This document shows positions 58,291-64,000 of a stretch of DNA of 64,000 bases, one piece after another (the first letter of the stretch is position 1; every line of letters starts with the position of its first letter). This stretch comes from Saccharothrix obliqua. Lineage in GTDB: Bacteria > Actinomycetota > Actinomycetes > Mycobacteriales > Pseudonocardiaceae. The translations under genes were made by a program, and so were the position numbers. The stretch is taken from the NCBI RefSeq assembly GCF_019375475.1, contig NZ_JAHXGQ010000015.1, forward strand, positions 1-64,000, given 5' to 3'. A model generated the notes under the pieces. It made no database searches. It worked only from the letters and a program-made list of their open reading frames with translations, and was not told the DNA's origin.

Positions 58291-59684
58291 TCCGGGTGGG
58301 TGTCGCGTCCGCCGTCGCGGCCCCGCCGGGCGGTGCGCGTGCCGAGCCGCGGCGGGACGTGTTCCGCCGGGTCAACGGGGTCGCGGTGCTGCTGGTCGCG
58401 GTGGACGTGGTGGCGGTCGCGGCGGTCGGCCGCGGGTTGCCTCTGGTCTGGGCGTGCGTGCTCGTCGCCGCCCTGCTCGGCGTGCGCGCCTCGTGCGGCC
58501 TCTACCGGCGGCGGCTGTGGCTGTCGTGGCTGCACGACCTGCCGCGCTCGGTGATCGCCACCGGGGTGGCGTTCGCCGTGGTGACCGCCGGCGTGCTGGC
58601 CCTCGGCGCACCGCCGGACACGGCGGTGAAGGTGCAGTGGGCCGCCCTCGCATTCATGCTCTGGGGTGAACCTTGCCGCCTGTTGGTGTTTGCTTTCGGC
58701 CGGTGGGCCCGCCGCCGGTTCCACCGCTGCGACCGGACCCTCGTCGTGGGCGCCGACCACGTCGGGGCGACCCTCGCGGCCGTGATGCTCCAGCACCCCG
58801 AGTACGGGCTGTCACCGGTCGGCTTCGTCGACCCCGCGCCCGCCCTCCGGCCGGAGGTGCTGCCCGCGCCGCTGCTGGACGCGAACCTGGCCGAGGCGAT
58901 CACCCGGTCCCGGGCGGGCACGGTCGTCCTCGCGTTCTCCCAGGCCGCCGACCGGCCGCTGGTCACCGCCGCCATCACGGCCCACCGGCTGGGCTGCGCG
59001 ATCTACGTCGTGCCCCGGATGCACGAGCTGCACCAGGACGGGCCGGACGTGGAGCGGCTGCGCAGCTTCCCGCTGACCCGGCTGAACACCGCGCCGACCA
59101 GCCGGCCGGCGTGGTGGGTCAAGCGGGCGCTGGACGTCGTGCTCGCGGGCGTCGCGCTGGTCGTGCTCGCACCGGTGCTCGCGGCGTGCGCGCTGGCCGT
59201 GCTGCTGGAGAGCGGTCGGCCGGTGATCTTCCGGCAGGTCCGCGTCGGCATGGACGACCGGACGTTCGTGCTCTACAAGCTCCGCAGCGTGCGGATGACC
59301 GGTGAAGACGATTCGCAGGTCCGGTGGTCGGTGGTCGGCGACCGGCGGGTCGGGCCGGTCGGGCGATTCCTGCGGCGCAGCTCGCTGGACGAGCTGCCGC
59401 AGTTGTGGAACATCGTGAAGGGCGACATGTCGATTGTCGGACCGCGCCCCGAGCGGCCGGGTTTCGTGCGTGAATTCTCGGCCGTGCACGACCTATACTG
59501 GGCGCGGCACCGCGTGCCTACCGGATTGACCGGTCTCGCTCAGGTCCACGGCCTGAGAGGCGACACCTCGATAGTGGACAGGTCCCGGTACGACAACTAC
59601 TACATCGCGAATTGGTCGTTGTGGCTGGACGCGCGAATCCTGTTGCTGACGGTGGGTGAGCTGTTTTGTCGAAGGAACCGCTGA
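58287..59684 (+). CDS. Polyprenyl glycosylphosphotransferase (initiating sugar transferase)
   Basis: 465 residues from GTG 58287; a longer form from GTG 58212 would add 25 Pro/Gly/Arg-rich residues. Four N-terminal TM helices (about 30-135), a CoA-binding-like Rossmann part (TLVVGADHVGATLA near 150), a fifth TM (LDVVLAGVALVVLAPVLAA near 280) and the catalytic bacterial sugar transferase domain: PVIFRQVRVGMDDRTF near 312, YKLRSVRM, RRSSLDELPQLWNIVKGDMS near 370, and GPRPERPGF. It puts the first sugar-phosphate on undecaprenyl phosphate. The next gene starts inside its 3' end. Confidence 0.95.
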   Translation: MIRVGVASAVAAPPGGARAEPRRDVFRRVNGVAVLLVAVDVVAVAAVGRGLPLVWACVLVAALLGVRASCGLYRRRLWLSWLHDLPRSVIATGVAFAVVTAGVLALGAPPDTAVKVQWAALAFMLWGEPCRLLVFAFGRWARRRFHRCDRTLVVGADHVGATLAAVMLQHPEYGLSPVGFVDPAPALRPEVLPAPLLDANLAEAITRSRAGTVVLAFSQAADRPLVTAAITAHRLGCAIYVVPRMHELHQDGPDVERLRSFPLTRLNTAPTSRPAWWVKRALDVVLAGVALVVLAPVLAACALAVLLESGRPVIFRQVRVGMDDRTFVLYKLRSVRMTGEDDSQVRWSVVGDRRVGPVGRFLRRSSLDELPQLWNIVKGDMSIVGPRPERPGFVREFSAVHDLYWARHRVPTGLTGLAQVHGLRGDTSIVDRSRYDNYYIANWSLWLDARILLLTVGELFCRRNR

Positions 59685-61075
59685 TCCGGGGGCGGACCCG
59701 GCGTGCGCTGGCCGGCGCGGGCGTCGCCGCGCTCCTCGTGGCCGGTGTGGCGTTGCCGGGTCTGGCCGGCGAGCGGGGCGAGCGGGCGGGCGGCCTGCTC
59801 GCGGCGGACCCGACGGGTGGGCGCGGTGGCGCGCCACCCGCCGAGGCCGCGGGCAACCCCAAGCCGATGGCGCCGTGCGCCTGGTGGTACGGGATCGGCG
59901 AGTCGCCGACGTACACGGACCTGAAGTTCGCGGCGCAGCAGTACGACCTGGTGGTGCTGAACGCGACCGAGACCGAGGCCATGCGGCGGCTGCACAAGCT
60001 CAACCCGAAGATCAAGGTGTTGGTGTACAAGGACTTCTCCAGCACGCGCGACTACCCGGGCGCCGTCGTCGGCGACCGCGACGCGCCGCTGCTGCCCAGC
60101 GGCGTCGGGTACTTCGAGGCCGAGCGCGAGCACCCCGAGTGGTTCGCCGTCGACGTCGCCGGCAGGCGGATCGAGTGGCACGGCTACCCGCGGCACTGGC
60201 AGATGGCGGTGTGGGACGAGGGTTACCAGCACGCGTGGGCCAAGGCGGTGACCGAGGAGGTGGTGCGCGAGGGTTGGGACGGCGTGCTCGCCGACAACGA
60301 CTTCAGCTCGCTCGGGTACTACTCGAAGGCCGTGCTCAAGGGCACCCCGGACCACGCCGCCACGGACCGCCGGATCCGCGAGGGCATGGACCGGTTCCTC
60401 GGCGTGGCGGGCGACGCGCTGCACAAGGCGGGCAAGATGCTGGTGCCCAACGTGTCCGAGTCGCAGCTCACCCCCGGCCGCTGGTCGGCGCACTCCCGGT
60501 ACGACGGGGCGATGGAGGAGAACTTCGGGCTGCGCGGTGACGGCAGCGGTGAGCTGATCACGTTCCACGGCACGGAGTTCATGGAACTGCGTGCCCAGGC
60601 CGCGCTGGGCGAGCGGTGGCTGCTGCTGGTGACGCGTGCCGAGGGCCGGCGCGAGCAGCGGGTCGGCTACGCCACCGCCGCGCTGCTGGCCGGGCCGCAC
60701 ACCTGCTGGCAGAGCACGTCCACGGTGGACTACCGGGACACCGAGTGGTCGCCGTACCAGGACGCCGGCCTGGGCGAAGCGGTGGGCGCCGCGCAACGCC
60801 TGCCGAACGGCACCTGGACCCGCCGCTTCACCAACGGCTGGGTGGCGGTGAACCCCACCGCGACCCCGGCCCGGATCCACCCGCCGCCGGGCCTGGTCAC
60901 GCTGGACGACGTCCCGGTCCCGAGCCCACACCAACTGGGCGCCGCGGACGCCCTGGTGCTGGTGAAACCCGACGGCCCGGTAGCCGCGACCGCGACCACC
61001 GGCACCCCGACCACGACCACCAGCCCGACGACCGCACCCCCGAGCAGCCGGGCCACCCGACCCCGACTTTCCTGA
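59666..61075 (+). CDS. Secreted glycoside-hydrolase-like protein
   Basis: 469 residues from TTG 59666, overlapping the sugar-transferase 3' end by 19 nt. Signal peptide (RRALAGAGVAALLVAGVALP, residues 11-30). The catalytic-like domain (about 70-400) is a TIM-barrel type: WWYGIGESPTYTDLKFAA, YDLVVLNATE, KIKVLVYKDFSS, GWDGVLADNDFSSLG near 210 with probable acid residues, and MEENFG near 285. This fits hypothetical glycosyl hydrolase (GHL15/GH114-like) groups often encoded in exopolysaccharide clusters. The C-terminus is a Thr/Ser/Pro tail. It probably trims or processes the polymer outside the cell. Confidence 0.85.
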   Translation: MSKEPLIRGRTRRALAGAGVAALLVAGVALPGLAGERGERAGGLLAADPTGGRGGAPPAEAAGNPKPMAPCAWWYGIGESPTYTDLKFAAQQYDLVVLNATETEAMRRLHKLNPKIKVLVYKDFSSTRDYPGAVVGDRDAPLLPSGVGYFEAEREHPEWFAVDVAGRRIEWHGYPRHWQMAVWDEGYQHAWAKAVTEEVVREGWDGVLADNDFSSLGYYSKAVLKGTPDHAATDRRIREGMDRFLGVAGDALHKAGKMLVPNVSESQLTPGRWSAHSRYDGAMEENFGLRGDGSGELITFHGTEFMELRAQAALGERWLLLVTRAEGRREQRVGYATAALLAGPHTCWQSTSTVDYRDTEWSPYQDAGLGEAVGAAQRLPNGTWTRRFTNGWVAVNPTATPARIHPPPGLVTLDDVPVPSPHQLGAADALVLVKPDGPVAATATTGTPTTTTSPTTAPPSSRATRPRLS

Positions 61076-61354
61076 CCAGACCGCGAGTCCGGTCAGCAGG
61101 CCGCAACCCACCCGCGGGGCCGCCGGCCCGGCGGTGGGCGGAGTCGCACGAGCCGGCCCGCCTCGGGTCCAGCCGGCCGATGCCGGTCTCCGGCCGGCGG
61201 CCCGGCCCGCCAGAGGCGCGGCGGTCCGCAGCCCGTCACCGGTGCGGCCCGCCCGCCCACGTCATCGGGCGAGCCGCACCCCGCACGCGCGTCGGGCAAG
61301 GGCGTCCGGCCGTGTCACCGGCGGGCGAGCCCGGTCCGAACCGTTCCGACCGGG

Positions 61355-62437
61355 TCAGGCGTCGGCGAGGATTTCCCGGTACAACGCCAAGTGCCGCCGC
61401 GCGCACACCTCCGGGGCGAACAACTCCCGCGCCCGCGCGGCGAGCGCCGCACCGGCCCGCCCCGGCGCGGGATCGTCGAACAACGCCTTCAAGCACACCG
61501 CCAACCCCTCCACGTCACCGGGCGCGGCGAGGGTGGCCGGGTCGCTCAGCATGTCCGCGACCCCACCGGTGTCGGTCGCCACGACGGGCTTGCCCGCCGC
61601 CATCGCCTCCGCGACCACCAGCGGCTGCTGTTCCAGGTGCGACGGCAGCACCAGGGCGTCGTGCCGGCGGAGCTGGGCGGGCACGTCGGACCGGAACCCG
61701 AGGAAGTCGACCCGGCCCGGCAGGACGCGGCGCGCGTGCTCCTCCAACGAAACCCGCAACGGCCCGTCACCGACCACGGTCAACGAACCGCCGGGCGGCA
61801 GCACACCCGGCAACGCGTCCAGCAACGTCGCCAAACCCTTGCGCTCCACCAGAAGCCCGACGAACAGCAACCGCCGCACCGGCCCGGTCGGCGGGCACGG
61901 CTCGGGCAGCGCCACGCAGTTGTCGATGTGCGCCAACCGGTGCGCGGGCACCCGCAGCCGCCGCTGGAGGAACTCGCCCATGGCGGGCGCGGGCACGACG
62001 GTGCGGTGGACGAACCGGGCCACGCTGGCGTCGGCCGCCAGCACGGTCCGCGTGTACCGGGACGGCCCCTCCGCTCCCGCCGCGCCCCGGAACCAGGCTT
62101 CGCTCACGTCGTCCGGCACGCCGTGGTAGGTCTGCACCACCTTGTGCCGCAACCGCAAACCCGCGCTGACCAACCCGGCCCGCCGGTCCTGGGCGTGCAC
62201 CACGTCCGGCTGCCACGCCCGCAGCGCGTCCCGCGCCCACCGCCCCGCCTTCAGGTCGGTCTTCCCGGCCACCGTCACGGGTTCGTGCAGCCCTTCGATC
62301 AACTCGCCGTCACGCGCGGGCGCGGGGCCGAACACCCGCACCTCCGCCTCACCGGACGCGGCCAGCGTCGTGGCCAACCGCACCGTCACGTCCACCGGGC
62401 CACCCCGGTCCTGCGTCAGCAGGTAGGCGATCCTCAC
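61355..62437 (-). CDS. GT4-type glycosyltransferase
   Basis: 360 residues. GT-B fold with N-terminal RIAYLLTQDRGGPVDVTV, acceptor-side DVVHAQDRRAG near 80, donor-domain LLFVGLLVERKGLATLLDAL near 195, and EQQPLVVAEAMAAGKPVVAT (EX7E) near 275. The start overlaps the stop of the next upstream gene by four bases. Last gene of a minus-strand operon. The sugar is not predictable. The 279 nt between this gene and the glycosidase gene (61076-61354) contains nothing I can support. Confidence 0.94.
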   Translation of the reverse strand: MRIAYLLTQDRGGPVDVTVRLATTLAASGEAEVRVFGPAPARDGELIEGLHEPVTVAGKTDLKAGRWARDALRAWQPDVVHAQDRRAGLVSAGLRLRHKVVQTYHGVPDDVSEAWFRGAAGAEGPSRYTRTVLAADASVARFVHRTVVPAPAMGEFLQRRLRVPAHRLAHIDNCVALPEPCPPTGPVRRLLFVGLLVERKGLATLLDALPGVLPPGGSLTVVGDGPLRVSLEEHARRVLPGRVDFLGFRSDVPAQLRRHDALVLPSHLEQQPLVVAEAMAAGKPVVATDTGGVADMLSDPATLAAPGDVEGLAVCLKALFDDPAPGRAGAALAARARELFAPEVCARRHLALYREILADA

Positions 62438-63522
62438 CGGAAACCTCCCACGAGCTTCTCCACCAGGTTCGCGATCTGCTCGCTCACCCGCACCGAGTCG
62501 AACAACAGCTCCGCCCGCCGCCGCCCCATCAGGCCCTCGTCGGCGGTCAGCACGGGGTCGGCGAGCCGCACCGCGACGGCACGCGCCAACGCCGCCTCGT
62601 CACCCGCCGCCACGACCGCGCCCGCGTCCCCGACGCTCTGCCGCACACCGCCCACGTCGAACGCCACCACGGACCGCCCGCTCGCCATCGCCTCCAACGG
62701 CACCAGGGCCATGCCGTCGGCGCGGGACGGCACCACCACCACGTCGGCGGCGGTGTAGAAGTCGGCCACCGCCGCGTGGTGGCCCCACCACCGCACCGAC
62801 GGGTGGTCGCAGATCTCCTGCCACTCCTCCCGCATCGGCCCGTCGCCGACCAGCACCAGCCGCGCGTCCGGCACGGCACCCAGCACCGCGGGCCACGCGC
62901 GCAGCAACTGGTCCTGGCCCTTGAGCGGCGCCAGCCTGCCGACGCACACCGCGGTCGGCACGTCCGGCAGGCGCAGCCTGCGGCGCGCGGCGACCCGGCT
63001 GCGTGGTCGCAACGCCGAGGTGTCGACCCCGTTGCACACCACCTCGGCCGGTGTCCGGACGCCCGCGGCCCGCCCCGCGGCCAGCTCGTCGTCGCTGACG
63101 CACACGAGCTGGTGCGTCCACCGCGCCGCGTGCCGCTCCCACACCGTCGCCGCCCGCCGCAGCACGCCCTGCGCGGTCTGGAACGACCACAGGTGCGGCT
63201 GGAAGACCGTCGGCACGGCGCCGCGCACGGCCAACCGGCCCGCGAGCCCCGCCTTGGAACTGTGCAGGTGCACCACGTCCGGCCGGAGCGCGGCGAGGCT
63301 GCGGCGCAGCAACCGGGTCTCGGCCCACGTGGCGAAACCGGGCGTGCGCCCGGCGGGCCAGTCGTGCGCCCGGATGCCGGCGTCACCCAGTCTGAGCGCG
63401 AGCGCGCCCGGTGGGCAGACGACGTCCACCGCCCAACCCAGGTCCCGCTGTGCGGTGGCCAGTCCCAGCACCACCGCCGCCACCCCGGCCTCGACCGGTT
63501 GGGTCACGTGCACGATCTTCAT
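62434..63522 (-). CDS. GT4-type glycosyltransferase
   Basis: 362 residues from ATG 63522, which overlaps the flippase stop. GT-B fold: MKIVHVTQPVEAGVAAVVL, DVVHLHSSKAGLAGR near 82, AVCVGRLAPLKGQDQLL near 190, and the EX7E region ADGMALVPLEAMASGRSVVA near 272 (Asp-Gly-Met-Ala in place of the usual Glu-Gly). It sits between the flippase and the second glycosyltransferase with 4-nt overlaps at both ends, so the three are one tightly coupled operon. Confidence 0.94.
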   Translation of the reverse strand: MKIVHVTQPVEAGVAAVVLGLATAQRDLGWAVDVVCPPGALALRLGDAGIRAHDWPAGRTPGFATWAETRLLRRSLAALRPDVVHLHSSKAGLAGRLAVRGAVPTVFQPHLWSFQTAQGVLRRAATVWERHAARWTHQLVCVSDDELAAGRAAGVRTPAEVVCNGVDTSALRPRSRVAARRRLRLPDVPTAVCVGRLAPLKGQDQLLRAWPAVLGAVPDARLVLVGDGPMREEWQEICDHPSVRWWGHHAAVADFYTAADVVVVPSRADGMALVPLEAMASGRSVVAFDVGGVRQSVGDAGAVVAAGDEAALARAVAVRLADPVLTADEGLMGRRRAELLFDSVRVSEQIANLVEKLVGGFR

Positions 63523-64000
63523 CGGCGCACCTCACGCAGCTCGCGAACCGTGCGGCGGTCGGCGAGCAGTGCCGCCGCCGTGTAGCCGAACACCAGCACC
63601 AGCCCCTCGCCGACCGCACCGGGCAGCGTGGGACCGGCCAACCCACCGAGCAGGCGGGACAACGCGAAGCAGCACACCGCGCCCGCCGCGACCGCCGACA
63701 CCGCGCGCCACGGGTGTGGCGGCGCGGTGCCGTCGCGCGCCAGGACCACCCACGTCGGCACGACCACCAGCCACACCACCACCAGTTGCGCGGCGGCCAC
63801 CGCGACCACGCCGAAGCGGGTCGCCACGCCCAGCGCCACCACCAGCGCCACCAGGTGGGTCAGCTCCAGCACGAGGTAGCGGCGGGCGTGCCCGGCGGCG
63901 CGGATCACCTGGTACCACAGGTGGAGGAGCCCGAAGCCGAGCCCGTACCCGCACAGCAGCACCAGCGGCAGCGCCGCCGGCGCCCACCGCTCGCCGAACA
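63519..64000 (-). CDS. Polysaccharide flippase (Wzx-like), N-terminus outside the window
   Basis: The frame is open to the window edge; only the last 160 residues are present. It begins FGERWAPAALPLVLL, matching the middle loop of oligosaccharide flippases, and continues with LLCGYGLGFGLLHLWYQVIRAAGH. Five further hydrophobic segments follow. Role: moving lipid-linked glycan units across the membrane. It is the first visible gene of the coupled operon with the two GT4 enzymes. Confidence 0.85.
   Translation of the reverse strand, partial: FGERWAPAALPLVLLCGYGLGFGLLHLWYQVIRAAGHARRYLVLELTHLVALVVALGVATRFGVVAVAAAQLVVVWLVVVPTWVVLARDGTAPPHPWRAVSAVAAGAVCCFALSRLLGGLAGPTLPGAVGEGLVLVFGYTAAALLADRRTVRELREVRR

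Overview
This is a very GC-rich (roughly 70-75% by eye) actinomycete chromosome segment with frequent GTG and TTG starts, SARP/BTAD-NB-ARC-TPR regulators, STAND NTPases, WhiB7-type promoter architecture and short leaders. Gene content and protein style suggest the Pseudonocardiales (Saccharothrix, Actinosynnema, Lentzea type), but the genus cannot be fixed from sequence alone. I see no tRNA, rRNA, CRISPR array, insertion sequence or prophage.

Layout. 1-8385: the 3' end of a type I modular polyketide synthase (PKS) cluster. The penultimate module has visibly deleted DH and KR domains. The last module is KS-AT-DH*-KR-ACP followed by a thioester reductase domain instead of a thioesterase, so the chain should leave as an aldehyde or alcohol. 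8427-9697: a two-gene operon of a vWA-like protein and a small membrane protein. 10092-11348: glyA under a ZTP (pfl) riboswitch. 11353-15471: proline iminopeptidase, carotenoid oxygenase, ankyrin protein and methyltransferase. 15594-24519: an efflux and regulation island with three TetR regulators, one MarR regulator, two paralogous 14-TM DHA2 exporters, a cytochrome P450, a sortase-anchored surface protein and a DoxX-like membrane protein. 24783-26551: an ArsR-phosphatase fusion translationally coupled to a ChrA transporter. 27112-33021: a membrane-anchored STAND-TPR protein, a GNAT enzyme, an MFS transporter divergent from an ArsR regulator across a duplicated operator, and a lipoprotein. 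33067-43540: two large SARP-NB-ARC-TPR regulators flanking kdpDE and a Tat-exported DJ-1/PfpI protein.

44139-48101: a zinc-finger miniprotein, a lytic transglycosylase, an ABC-F ribosome-protection protein with an apparent leader peptide, and folD under a second ZTP riboswitch. 48289-52365: a trypsin-STAND-WD40 giant protein. 52463-54573: a small membrane protein, a lipoprotein and a secreted lysyl-oxidase-like protein. 54719-64000: the edge of an exopolysaccharide or glycan locus with UDP-GlcNAc 2-epimerase, FAD oxidoreductase, DPM1-like GT2, polyprenyl-phosphate sugar transferase, a glycosidase-like protein, two GT4-type glycosyltransferases and a truncated flippase.

How parts work together. 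glyA and folD are 38 kb apart but both carry the ZTP aptamer, so they form a small one-carbon regulon that should respond to folate or purine stress. The efflux island pairs each exporter with a local repressor and a visible palindromic operator. The best candidates for less-described biology are the trypsin-STAND-WD40 protein, the vWA/small-membrane operon, the ArsR-LMWPTP/ChrA unit, the eroded penultimate PKS module, and the leader-peptide arrangements before the ABC-F gene and the sugar-transferase gene.
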